Below are positions 40,868 through 51,359 of a stretch of 64,000 nucleotides of DNA, in pieces; position 1 is the stretch's first letter; each line of letters begins with the position of its first letter. Source of the DNA: Ovis canadensis. Taxonomy: Eukaryota > Chordata > Mammalia > Artiodactyla > Bovidae. The position numbers were made by a program, and so were the translations under genes. The notes under the pieces are model-generated. The model made no database searches, had not been told where the DNA came from, and saw nothing but the letters and a program-made list of their open reading frames with translations. The stretch covers positions 39,529,001 through 39,593,000 of the forward strand of contig NC_091262.1 in assembly GCF_042477335.2 (NCBI RefSeq), written 5' to 3'.

Positions 40868-43800
40868 TCAGTTGAGTCACTCTGTCGTATCCGACTCTTT
40901 GTGACCCTATGGACTGCAGCAAGCCAGGCCTCCCTATCCATCACCAGCTCCTGGAGCTTACTCAAACTAATGTCCATTGAGATGGTGATGCCATCCAACC
41001 ATCTCATCCTCTGTCGTCCTCTTCTCCTCCTACCTTCAATCTTCCCCAGCATCAGGGTCTTTTCAAATGAGTCAGTTCTTCACATCAGGTGGCCAAAGTA
41101 TTGGAGTTTCAGCTTCAGCATCAGTCCTTACAATGAATATTCAGGGTTGATTTCCTTTAGAATTGACTGGTTTGACCTCTTTGCAGTCCAAGGGACTTCA
41201 AGAGTCTTCAACATTGATGTTGGAGCTGATGTTCAAAAGCATCAATTCATCAGCGCTCAGCTTTCTTTGTAGTCCAACTCTCACATCCATACATGACCAC
41301 AGGAAAAACCATAGCCTTGACTAGATGGACCTTCTTGACAAAGCAATGTCGCTGTCTAGGTTGGTAATAACTTTTCTTCCAAGGAGCAAGCATCTTTTAA
41401 TTTCATGGCTGCAATCACCATCTGCAGTGATTTTGGAGCCCCCCAAAATGAAGTCCGTCACTGTCTCCATTGTTTCCCCATCTATTTGCAATGAAGTGAA
41501 TGGGACCGGATGCCATGATCTTAAGTTCTCTGAATGTTGAGTCTTAAGCCAACTTTTTCACTCTACGTATAAGTTAAATAAGCAGGGTGACAATATACAG
41601 CCTTAATGTTAACTCTTTTCCTGATTTGGAACCAGTCTGATTTTCTATGTCCGGTTCTAATTGTTGCTTCTTGACCAGCATACAAGTTTCCCAGGAGGCA
41701 GGTCAGGCCATCTGGTATTCCCAACTCTTTAAGAATTTTCCACAGTTGGTTGTGATCCACACAGTCAACGGCTTTGGCGTAGTCAATAAAGCAGAAATAG
41801 ATGTTTTTCTGGAACTCTCTTGCTTTTTCTATGATCCAACGGATGTTGGCAATTTGATCTCTGGTTCCTCTGCCTTTTCTAAATCCAGCTTGAACATCAG
41901 GAAGTTCACGGCTCATGTACTGTTGAAGCCTGGCGTGGAGAATTTTGAGCATTACTTTGATAGCCTGTGAGATGAGTGCAATCGTGTGGTAGTTTGAACA
42001 TTCTTTGGCATTGCTTTTCTTTGGGATTGGAATGAAAACTGACCTTTTCCAGTCCTGTGGCCACTGCTGAGTTTTCCAAATTTGCTGGCATATTGAGTGC
42101 AGCACTTTCACAGCATCGTCTTTCAGGATTTGAAATAGCTCAACTGGAATTCCATCACCTCCACTAGCTTTGTTCATAGTGATGCTTCCTAAGGCCCACT
42201 TCACTTCACATTCCAGGATGTCTGGCTCTAGATGAGTGATCACATCGTCATGATTATCTGGGTCATGAAGATCTTTTTCGTATGGTTCTTCTGTGTATTC
42301 TTGGCACCTCTTCTTAATATCTTCTGCTTTTTTTAGGTCCATACCACTTCTGTCCTTTATTGAGCCCATCTTTACATGAAATTTTCCCTTTGTTTCTCTA
42401 ATTTTCTTGAAGAGGTCTCTAGTCTTTTCCATTCTATTGTTTTCCTCTATTTCTTTGCATTGATCACTGAGGAAGGCTTTCTTATCTCTCCTTGCTATTT
42501 TTTTGGAACTCTGCATTCAAATGGGTATATCTTTCCTTTTCTCCTTTGCCTTTAGCTTCTCTTCTTTTCTCAGCTATTTGTAAGGCCTCCCCAGACAGCC
42601 ATTTTGCCTTTTTGCATTTCTTTTCCTTGGGTATGGTCTTGATCCCTGTCTCCTATACAATGTCATGAACCTCTATCCATACTTCTTCAGGCACTCTGTC
42701 TATCAGATCTAATCCCTTGAATGTATTTGTAGCTTCCACTGTATAATCATAAGGGATTTGATTTAGGTCATACCTCAATGGTCTAGTGGTCTTCCCTACT
42801 TTCTTCAATTTAAGTCTGAATTTGGTAATAAGGAGTTCATGATCTGAGCCACAGTCAGCTCCTGATCTTATTTTTGCTGACTGTATAGAGCTTCTCCATC
42901 TTTGGCTGCAAAGAATATAAGCAATCTGATTTCAGTATTGACCACCTGGTGATGTCCATGTGTAGAGTCTTCTCTTGTGTTGTTGGAAGAGAATGTTTGT
43001 TATGACCAGTGCATTCTCTTGGCAAAACTTTGTTAGCCTTTGCCCTGCTTCATTCTGTACTCCAAGGCCAAATTTGTCTGTTACTCCAGGTATCTCTTGA
43101 CTTCCTACTTTTGCATTCCAGTCCCCTATAATGAAAAGGACATCTTTTTTGGGTGTTAGTTCTAGGAGGTCTTGTAGGTCTTCATAGAACCATTCAACTT
43201 CAGCTTCTTCAGCATTACTGGTCGGGGCATAGTTTTGGATTACTGTGATATTGAATGGTTTGCTTGGAAATGAACAGAGATCATTCTGTCATTTTTTGAG
43301 TTTGCACCCAAGTACTGCATTTCAGACTCTTTTGTTAACTACAAGGGCTACTCCATTTCTTCTAAGGGATTCCTGCCCGCAGTAGTAGATTTAATGGTCA
43401 TCTGAGTTAAATTCACCCATTCCAGTCCATTTTAGTTTGCTGATTCCTAAAATGTTGATGTTCACACTTGCCATCTCCTGTTTGACCACTTCCAATTTAC
43501 CTTGATTCATGGACCTAACATTCCAGGTTCCTATGCAATGTTGTTCTTTACCGCATCAGACTTTACTTCTATCACCAGTCACATCCACAACTGGGTGTTT
43601 TTGCTTGGGCTGTGTGTCTTCACTCTTTCTGGAGTTATTTCTCCACTGTTCTCCAGTAGCATATTGGGCACCTATCAACCTGAGAAGTTCATCTTTCAGT
43701 GTCCTGTCTTTCTGCCTGTTCATACTGTTCATGGGGTTCTCAGGGCAAGAATACTGAAGTGGTTTGCCATTCCCTTCTCCAGTGGACCGCATTTTGTCAG

Positions 43801-44385
43801 AACTCTCCACTATGACCCACCTGTCTTGGGTGGCCCTACACGGCACGGCTCATGGTTTCATTGAATTAGACAAGGCTGTGTGTGGTCCATGTGATCAGTC
43901 TGATTAGTTTTCTGTGATTGTGGTTTTCATTCTGTCCAACCCTTTGATGGATAAGGATAAGAGGCAAATGGAAGTTTCCTGATGGGAGAGACTGACTGAG
44001 GGGGAAACTGGGTCTTTTTCTGATGGGCGGGGCCATGCTCAGTAAACTTTAATCCAATTTTCTATTGATGGGTGGGGCTGTGTTTCCTATTGTTTGACCT
44101 GAGGCCAAACTATGGTGGAGGTAATGAAGATAATGGCAACTTCCTTCAAAAGGTCCCATGCAGACACTGCCACACTCAGTGCCCCCGACCCTGCACCAGT
44201 CCACGGCCGACCATGCCTCTGCCAGGCTCCTGGTCACTCACAGATAAGTCTTGGTCAGTCTCTTGTGGGGTCACTGCTCCTTTCTCCTGGGTCCTGGTGC
44301 ACACAAGGTTTTGTTTGTGCCCTCCAGGAGTCTGTTTCCCCCCATCCTGTGTAAGTTCTGGCAGCTCTATGGTGGGGTTAATGGC
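40868..44385 (-). mobile_element. Near full-length BovB LINE, antisense
   Basis: About 3.5 kb, the most complete BovB here. From its 3' end (left) the plus strand shows the BovA-related tail, the C-terminal region, and RT (minus frame 41563-42516, 317 codons, with FCFIDYAKAVDCVDHNQLW and KGRGTRDQIANIRWI). The YADD region is missing by a deletion near 41555-41580. Next come the linker and the endonuclease in broken frames (42530-43290), and then the 5' region (43290-44385) including 'ggcggggccatgctcagtaa'-type promoter-proximal text. Numerous stops and the RT deletion make it inactive. The 5' limit is set by where I stop recognising BovB text. Confidence 0.9.
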
Positions 44386-44409
44386 AATGTACTGTGATAT
44401 GAGAAGAAC

Positions 44410-44725
44410 AATGCTGAGGGCCACTTATGCAAGTGAAGGGACAGGGGAAGACTTTACAGAAGAGCAGGCAATGGAGCTAAGTCTTGAAGGATAAACAGGA
44501 GTCTCCCAGATGAACAAAAAAGGAAGAAGCACTGCAGCCAGAGAAAAAGCAGCCCAAGAGGCAGGAAGGGTGGAAGAAACTGGTGGTGTTTGAGGAGCTG
44601 TGTGGTTGTCCACACAACTGGGACAGGGAAGAGTGCAGGGAGAGCTGAGCCTGGAAGGAGACGAGTAGGGGTACTTCATGGTCAGGTTCATGTCTGATAA
44701 GATCACCTTGACTGTGATCTGAGAA
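44410..44725 (+). mobile_element. Ancient mammalian repeat (family not named)
   Basis: 'gaagactttacagaagagca', 'ctaagtcttgaaggataaac' and 'gtgcagggagagctgagcct' fit the same common old mammalian repeat as 53245-53510. 44730-44850 has nothing I recognise. Confidence 0.45.
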
Positions 44726-44852
44726 ATAAAGCGAAAAGAAGTAGACTGACGGCAGGAGCCAAGGATGGGGCTCTTGCTCAGTTTAGCTTAGACACTCAGA
44801 GTCTGGACAAAAGGGACAATAGGATGAGGAGAGGAAGGAACAGGTTAAGAGA

Positions 44853-45058
44853 GACTTCCCAGGTAGCTCAGTGGTTAAGGAATCTGCCTGCAATCCAGGA
44901 GACACAGGAGACATGGGTTTGATCCTGAGTTAGGAAGATCGCCTGGAGAAAGGCATGGCAACCTACTCTAGTATTCTTGCCTGGAGAATCCCATAAACAG
45001 AGGAGCCTGGTGGGCTACAGTCCATAGTGTCTCAAAGAGATTGAAGAGACTGAGCTCG
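44853..45058 (+). mobile_element. Bov-tA SINE
   Basis: Complete sense Bov-tA with a small expansion in the head ('gagacacaggagacatgggt'). 45065-45280 has no recognised feature. Confidence 0.9.
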
Positions 45059-45294
45059 TATGCATGCTCAGAGGCAGAATCAATGGGACCTGGGGACAGG
45101 TACAGTGTGGGATGTGAGTGAAAGAACAGCACCCTGGAAGCCTCCTGGGTCTCTGGCTATAACCAGACTTCCCCCATGAGACTCCTGTTCCCTGGCTGTG
45201 ATGCCATCTACCAACCATCAGCTCAAATCTCATCTCCTGAGCAGACACTACCAATCAACAGAAATAATGTCTAGCTTGCAGGACACCAGATCTT

Positions 45295-45770
45295 TTTTTT
45301 TAATCTACTTATTTAATTGGAGGCTAATTACTTTATAATATTGTGGTGGTTTCTGCCATACATTGACATGAATCACCCATGGGTGTACATATGTCCCCCA
45401 TCCTGAATCCCCCTCCCACCTCCCTCCCATCCTATCCCTCAGTGCTGTCCCAGTGCACCGACTTCAAGTGCCCTGTTTCATGCATCGAACTTGGACTGGT
45501 CGTCTGTTTCACAGATTGTGATATACATGTTTCAATGCTATTCTCTCAAATCATTCCACCTCACCTTCTCTCAGAGTCCAGAAGTCTGTTCTTTATATCT
45601 GTGTCTGTTTTGCGGTCTCGCATATAGCGTCATCGTTACTATCTTTCTAAATTCCATCTATATGCGTTAATATACTCTATTGGTGTTTTTCTTTCTGACT
45701 TACTTCACTCTGTATAATAGGCTCTAGTTTCATCCATCTCATTAGAACTGATTCAAATGCATCCTTTTAA
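45295..45770 (-). mobile_element. L1 3' UTR with TSD
   Basis: 476-bp antisense bovine L1 3' UTR with the T-run at the left. Bounded by a perfect 13-bp duplication GACACCAGATCTT at 45282-45294 and 45771-45783. 45785-46145 has no recognised feature. Confidence 0.95.
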
Positions 45771-46148
45771 GACACCAGATCTTAAATTCATCAGTGACTG
45801 ACACCCGGAACAGCAGAGATGGGAACACATTAGCCAGATTTAAATATTTAAATCATAAAAGGTTTTAGTCTGTTGTCCATCAAATGTTAGAAAGCATCAG
45901 ACATAATTTCCAGTTGAGTAAGTGAAGCCATGATAAAAGTGGAGAATATTCTTGGGGAACTTTGAATGCAAAGCAAACTCCAAATCATTTAGTAATTGCT
46001 GGGTCTCTGTGTGCCTGCCAGACTGACTCAGACCCCTGACAGGACTTCATGACAGTGTCCATTCCCCATAAGTTTCCTTTCCCCTCACACTCTGAGTTAG
46101 AGCACAGCGCCTCATGAATGTTCAACTTACACTTCAAAGCAGAACCAG

Positions 46149-46345
46149 GGATTCCCTAATGGCTCAAATGGTAAAAAAAAAAATCTGCCTGCAACGTGAG
46201 AGACCTGGGTTCAATCCCTGGGTCGAGAGGAGGTAATGGCAATCCACCCCAGTATTCTTGCCTGGAGAATCCCATAGACAGGGGAGCCTGGCAGGCTATA
46301 GTCCATGGGGTCACCAAGAGTCAGGCTCGACTGAGCAACTAAACC
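46149..46345 (+). mobile_element. Bov-tA SINE
   Basis: Sense Bov-tA ('gggattccctaatggctcaa' to 'ctcgactgagcaactaaacc') with an A-run in the head (46170-46180). It lies just downstream of the 3' end of MTHFS in transcription order. Confidence 0.9.
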
Positions 46346-46428
46346 ACCACCACCACAAAGCAGAGAGACCAACCTGGGACATTAAGGCCAGAAAGTTAAA
46401 TTTAAAATCACATGGTGGTAGTCTCCAT

Positions 46429-46434
46429 TTTAAT
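46429..46434 (-). promoter_or_regulatory. Candidate MTHFS poly-A signal (ATTAAA)
   Basis: Minus-strand ATTAAA about 200 bases after the MTHFS stop codon, before the downstream SINE. It is the nearest poly-A-like hexamer I see. Position and hexamer are compatible with use, but there is no transcript evidence. Confidence 0.4.
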
Positions 46435-46635
46435 CAATGTCCTATTACACACACGGCTATTGATTTTAAAAACTGGTTTCATGTTAGGTGTATCTTACAT
46501 TGAAAACAATACAGCCCATATTCACATTAGTGTGCAATTTCCACTAATTTCTGACAGAGAGAAAATACACATATTCGACTTTTTTCTGGCACAAAACCTT
46601 GATCATTCAGCTGCGGTCATCAGAGCCAAAGGTGC

Positions 46636-46859
46636 TCAGGAGTCTTCGTAAAGCACTTCGTCTACCCTCACATCGTTCTCATCCACCGGGACCTGGAGGC
46701 AGATCTGCTCTTTGAAAGCCAAGGCCAGGGTGTAGGGTTTCACGTCCTGGGACTGCAGACAGCGCTTCAGGTAGGTGTCATAGTAGCCCTTGCCCCGTCC
46801 CAAACGGTTGCTCTGTTTGTCGAACCCGAGACCTGGCACGAAGATGAGGTCAAGTCCCC
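46636..46859 (-). CDS. MTHFS: MTHFS last coding exon (5-formyltetrahydrofolate cyclo-ligase)
   Basis: Terminal exon of MTHFS, the cytosolic enzyme that uses ATP to turn 5-formyl-tetrahydrofolate into 5,10-methenyl-tetrahydrofolate and so feeds stored folate back into one-carbon metabolism. On the minus strand the exon follows a pyrimidine-rich acceptor (CTCCTCTTTTCCACAG) and starts in phase 1 (GG GGA CTT), completing the glycine codon begun in the exon at 54973. It encodes [13 protein letters not shown], the family signature [11 protein letters not shown] (nucleotide/folate site) and [19 protein letters not shown], then ...LYEDS and TGA at 46636-46638. The human protein, as I recall it, ends three residues later. 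The frame is intact, with no stop or shift. Together with the other exon it gives 161 of roughly 200 residues. Confidence 0.96.
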
Positions 46860-46928
46860 CTGTGGAAAAGAGGAGCAAATTTATAAGGAAGGTTAATATG
46901 GACAGGGACTAGGGCCACACCAGGCCCA

Positions 46929-47170
46929 CTGACTGGAGAGGGGGCAGCTACTGTATTTGTGATTGATGAGGCCACAGGCAATGTCCATGTCACCAAGAGC
47001 CTGGGCCAGGAGAGGGAGGCACAGTATGTGCTACTGGCCCAAGCCCTGGATCAGACCGCCAACTGACCCCTGAAGCCCCCATCAGAGTTCATTATCGAGA
47101 TGCAAGACGTCAGTGACAACCCATCCACCTTTCTCCTTGGGCCCTACCATGGCACAATGTCCAATGTGGG
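46929..47170 (+). pseudogene. Type II cadherin exon fragment
   Basis: Plus-strand frame starting at 46929 reads TGEGAATVFVIDEATG, NVHVTKSLGQEREAQYVLL, then QALDQTAN followed by an in-frame TGA (47064-47066), then SEFIIEMQDVSDNP and GPYHGTMSNVG. This is the first extracellular repeat of a type II cadherin, with the DxNDNP-type calcium motif altered to DVSDNP. The GPYH segment recalls CDH22/CDH24-like members, but I cannot fix the paralogue. The stop, the substitutions and a short deletion before SNVG show that it is dead. It lies in the MTHFS intron, antisense to MTHFS, about 70 bp upstream of the last exon's acceptor. Confidence 0.8.
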
Positions 47171-47222
47171 CAAGAAAAAAACCGATCACTTCCCGATCTG
47201 GTTTTTGTTTTGCAACGACGCC

Positions 47223-47412
47223 CTTTTTTTTTTTTTTTTGGAGCACAGTTGCTTTGCAATGTTGTGTTAGTTTCTGCTGTAAGCAAAGTAACATATGTCT
47301 GCTCCCACGTGGATCTGCCGCCCTCAGCCGTCTAGGTCATCAGAGAGCACCGAGCTGAGCTCGCTGTGCTATGCAGCAGCTTCCCACCAGCCCTCTATTT
47401 TACACATGGTGG
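47223..47412 (-). mobile_element. L1 3' UTR
   Basis: Antisense L1 3' end starting with a T-run (47225-47239): 'gcacagttgctttgcaatgt', 'gtgttagtttctgctgtaag', 'ctgtgctatgcagcagcttc'. Confidence 0.75.
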
Positions 47413-47574
47413 TGTATATGATGATTGATAAATGATGTCTATTTTTCCTATGATTTTTAATGAAATACACGATCCCTGTAGAAAATCTGAAAAAACTAAA
47501 AAGACAAAGAAAGAAATAAAAATTACTCAGCAACTAGTAAGCCCATCATCCATCCTCTGGCAGTTCTTTCAAGT

Positions 47575-47702
47575 ATGCATGCTAAGTTGCTTCAGTCGTG
47601 TCTGACTCTACGACCTCACGGACTGTAGCCTGCCAGGCTCCTCTGTCCATGGGATTCTCCAGGCAAGAATACTGGCGTGGGTTGCCATGCCCTTCTCCAT
47701 TT
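47575..47702 (-). mobile_element. BovA SINE
   Basis: Antisense BovA: 'gcttcagtcgtgtctgactc', 'caggcaagaatactggcgtg', 'gccatgcccttctcca'. Confidence 0.88.
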
Positions 47703-47767
47703 TTCATGTACACATGTACAAAAATGCCAGATTCCCAGGCCCTATCCACACCTAGTTAAAGAGAATC

Positions 47768-47950
47768 TCAAGACTTCCCTGGTGATCCAGTGGCTGAGAG
47801 GCTGCTAGCCCTATACAGGTGCCCTGGATTCTATCTCTGGTCAGGGAACTAGATCCTATGAACCACAATTGAGAGTTCACATGGCTCAACTAAAGATCCC
47901 ACATGCCACAACTAAGACCTGGTACAGCCAAATAAATAAAATAAAAATAA
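47768..47950 (+). mobile_element. CHR-type SINE
   Basis: Sense CHR: 'agacttccctggtgatccag', 'ggtcagggaactagatccta', 'gcaactaagacctgg'-type end ('acaactaagacctggtacag'), with an AAATAA tail. Confidence 0.85.
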
Positions 47951-48239
47951 ATGTTAAAGAAGATAAACAGAATCTCCAGGGATAGGGCCTAAGTCCTTTT
48001 TCTCTTAGTTTTTTTTCTCTAAGCATACAGATGACCCTACACACACTCCTGCCAAGTTTGGGAGTCAGTGTCCCAGGGCGCTGACAACTGGCAGAGTTGG
48101 AGAGGGTCAGAGGGAAGTCAGGAAGGACAGAGGTCTTGTCAAAGTCGATTAGCAGCAGTAGGGTGAGCTGTTAGGAGGGCTAAGCTGACCCTTTTCATCT
48201 CCCCTCTTACAGAAGTGGGGAGGCCAAACTGTCCTCCTT

Positions 48240-48945
48240 TCCTGGATTCACATGAGTGCGACCTTTGACCTATTCAGGAACATTCCGAAGGTACCAGATG
48301 GGGTCCCAAAGTTGGTCCTCTGGCTGGAACTCTCCCAGGGACACAAGGACCAGAACTGGCCACGGCCTTGTCAGCACAGGGCTCAGAGAGGAAGGCAGGG
48401 TCTTCAAAGTTACGAAAAGCTGCCCACAGTTAGAGGTGTGCAGAAGGCCACAAAGGTCGTGAGGAGCTCCATGGACTCTGTGAGATTCAGGGAGTGACCC
48501 TCCAGCCCCTGGCAGGGAGCTGGACACACCAGCACTGCTCGCAAGCAGCAGCACACACCCAACCCAATCATCTACCAGGTGGCCATCCTGTAGTGAGCCT
48601 CAGCCTTCTGAGGGCTGTCCTGGGGGGGTCCAAGTGACCTCCAGCTTAGCAAGGACTGACCACACATGCAGTGTTGCTGGCAAAGATGTACCAGCAAGGG
48701 CTGGGAGCCATGAATTCTTTGGAATGGGCTGTTCAGGGTAGAGGTGTTCAGACTGCCAGCCAGGCTGGGCCCCCACTATCAGCAGCTGTTTTGACTTCCT
48801 GCAGAACTGCGAGATGAACTCAGCTTTTCCTGGGCGCCCAGCACACCTGTCAACCCCTGCCTGCAAAACCTGGCTGAGCACACCTCCAATGACAGGCATG
48901 ACCTTCTTGGGGAAGGTCATCTGGAAGGTCACCTTCTTGATGACC
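48240..48945 (-). pseudogene. Possible retrocopy or coding-like region, gene unrecognised
   Basis: No interspersed repeat is recognisable over about 700 bp. On the minus strand one frame (48600-48944) reads EQVIKKVTFQMTFPKKVM, PVIGGVLSQVLQAGVDRC, FISQFCRKSKQLL and so on to a TGA. After it, 48270-48554 stays open in another stretch. The composition and the lysine-rich KKVTFQMTFPKK piece look like decayed coding sequence, but I cannot name a parent gene and see no splice signals. It may equally be GC-rich chance ORFs. Confidence 0.3.
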
Positions 48946-50170
48946 TGCTCATCAACACCTGCTCATCTACTCTAATCCCAACTTGCTATAGGGCTCTGGC
49001 CACTGATCGTCACCTTCCCTCCCTGTCCCTGCTCTGCTCATCTCTCTCTCGGGAATCACAGTGACTTCTGGCTCAGACTCTGCCCCTTCCAAGTCTTCCT
49101 CCTGAGCTTAAAGTTCAGCTCTGTCATCACATCCAGAACATACCTGCATACATCTTTTCCTCCGTTCCTTTGCGGACCCACATCACAGAACATAAGGAAA
49201 GAGTTTCCCATAGAAGGAAGTGGAAACAATGTCAGTAGCTGGCAAAAAGGACAGTAACGTGCAGACAGGACAGTATCGTCAGAGTCAGCAACAAGGGAAT
49301 TGGCAGGGTAAGGTTAACTTTGGGAAATGGGGCAGACGCTGAGCTGTAGAATTCATCGACACCCCCTGCCCCCTGGCAAAAAAATAAAAGCCCAGGAACT
49401 AGGCCCTGAAAGAAAATGAGGAAAGAGGATTCTCTAAAGACCTTGATTTATTCTTGAGACTGAAAGTACACACTAGGCACTGAGGATTCAGTTAACCTTC
49501 ACAAAACATCCTTTTTACCTCTGGCCAAGGAGGCGGCAGTTGGGCCACAGACACCTCTTAGGATGCTCTGAATTCAGACTGCCCATCCTGGGTTTTGCAG
49601 GACAATATAATCAGCTTGGCCAGAGGACTCCCTTTAATACTAAAGAGAAAGCTGAAAACAGTAAGTGTGAGAGTCCGGCAGTTAAATGGAGCTTTCTAAC
49701 ACTCCTTTCAACATATCCTATGCATAACCTTCTCTCTCTTTCTCCTTGCTCTTCTTGCTAAGTTCAGTGTCCTGGCCACATCTCCCACAAAGTCCTCTGC
49801 AGGAACATGATAAACTTCTCCATGCCAGCTCTGCATACTGCCAGAAACCTCAGCTCAGCTTTTTGAAGATGGCATTTCTCCTGGAATTCCAACTGTCATC
49901 CCACCTCCAGGCCCTGCTGGTCCCAATCCATCCTTCACCATGACTCCCCATGCCCCAAAACTCTCCGTCAGTAACAATCTCCTAAAGGTAACATCCACAT
50001 CCTTAACTGGGTGCACAGCCACGACACTCTCACCCCAATCACCTCACCCATAGCATCGCCCATTACACTTGGGCGATCCTAGATAAATGGATAGATTCCT
50101 TGTCCAACACACCTGCCCCACGATTTCCTGCTTTTGCTCTTGGGATGCTATTTTCCATGTCTGTAAATAA
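48946..50170. other. No recognised feature (MTHFS intron)
   Basis: Single-copy-looking intronic DNA. No repeats, exons or regulatory motifs that I can support. Confidence 0.4.
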
Positions 50171-50171
50171 T

Positions 50172-50405
50172 CTTTTTTTTTTTAACTTTTTATTTTGTTT
50201 TGGGGTATAGTCAATTAACAATGTTGTGATAGTTTCAGGTGAACAGAGAAGGACTCAGCCATACATATACATGTATCCATTCTCCCCCAAACTCCCATCC
50301 CATCCAGGCTGCCACATAACATTCAGCAGAGTTCCCTGTGCTGTACAGTAGATCCTTGTTGGTTATCCATTTTAAATATAGCAGGGTGCATATGTCTAAT
50401 CTTTT
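50172..50405 (-). mobile_element. L1 3' UTR
   Basis: Antisense: 'ggggtatagtcaattaacaa', 'cagagttccctgtgctgtac', 'gtagatccttgttggttatc'. Confidence 0.75.
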
Positions 50406-51117
50406 CATCAATTTGTCTAATTATAACAGTCCTCACGGACCTCAGTGAAATGTCCATCCATCCATCCCTGCCCACGCAGTCTGGTGTGACCAGCTCGTAT
50501 CCTACACTGTGAGGTGCCAGTGGTCCACTAAGCAGGTGGAATCCTTTCCCCTACCTCTGGGAACAGTTTTTGTGGTTCCCTGGAAAGACGCTGATCTCCG
50601 TTCTATTTACTATGAAGGGAAGAATGAGAGTGAAAGATAAAATAAGACATCCCTTGATCATATTTATCTAAGTTTCCTGACTATACTCAAGTAGCTACCT
50701 GTTCAGATCATCCTATGCAACATCTGACTCTTATCCAAAGTCCAGCTTCTAGAAGACGAAAAGAAGCACAGAAGCTAACATTTGTGAAGTGTCTACAATG
50801 TGGCAGGCACCAATCTATACCCCAGGGACAGAAGGATGAATCACATAAGCTGATCAGTTCATCTACCTGGTGACCAGGCAGGAGGGCAAGTATTACTACC
50901 ATCCCCTGAAGAAAGAAACATACACAGTGCTCAGAGAGGTCTAACTGCTCCTTCAAGGCATTCAGCTCACAAGAAATGAAGCTGAGGGCTTGCAGTCCAG
51001 GTGGATTCCACAGCATACACTGCTCCTGCTGCTGAAAGGCACAGGTGACCTCAGTCTAATGGACAGAGGACAAGAGCAAGCACCTAAGAGGGGGGTGCAG
51101 GGTGCAAGATATGCTAT
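50406..51117. other. Unique DNA with a possible MIR/L2-like scrap
   Basis: 50770-50950 ('gtgaagtgtctacaatgtgg', 'caggcaccaatctatacccc', 'cacagtgctcagagaggtct') resembles an old mammalian SINE/LINE; the rest is unassigned. Confidence 0.35.
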
Positions 51118-51345
51118 TGTTGTTGTCTGGTCGCTCAGTCGCTCATGTTCAACTCTTTTGTGGCTCCATGGACGGTAGCCTGCCAGGCTCCTCTGTCCAT
51201 GGGATTCTCCAGGCAAGAATACTGCAGTGGGTTGTCATTTCCTCCTCCAAAGGATATTCTTGACCAACCCAGGGATCCAATCCATGTCTCCTGTGGCTCC
51301 TGCATTGCAAGCAGATTCTTTACTGAGCCACCAGCGAAGCCCATC
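51118..51345 (-). mobile_element. Bov-tA SINE
   Basis: Antisense Bov-tA: 'tcgctcagtcgctcatgttc' to 'ttctttactgagccaccagc'. Confidence 0.9.
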
Positions 51346-51359
51346 ATGGATGGATATAA

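Noticed and set aside
44072-44494. 140-codon plus ORF
   Set aside because: It is antisense to the 5' region of BovB and runs into an old repeat.
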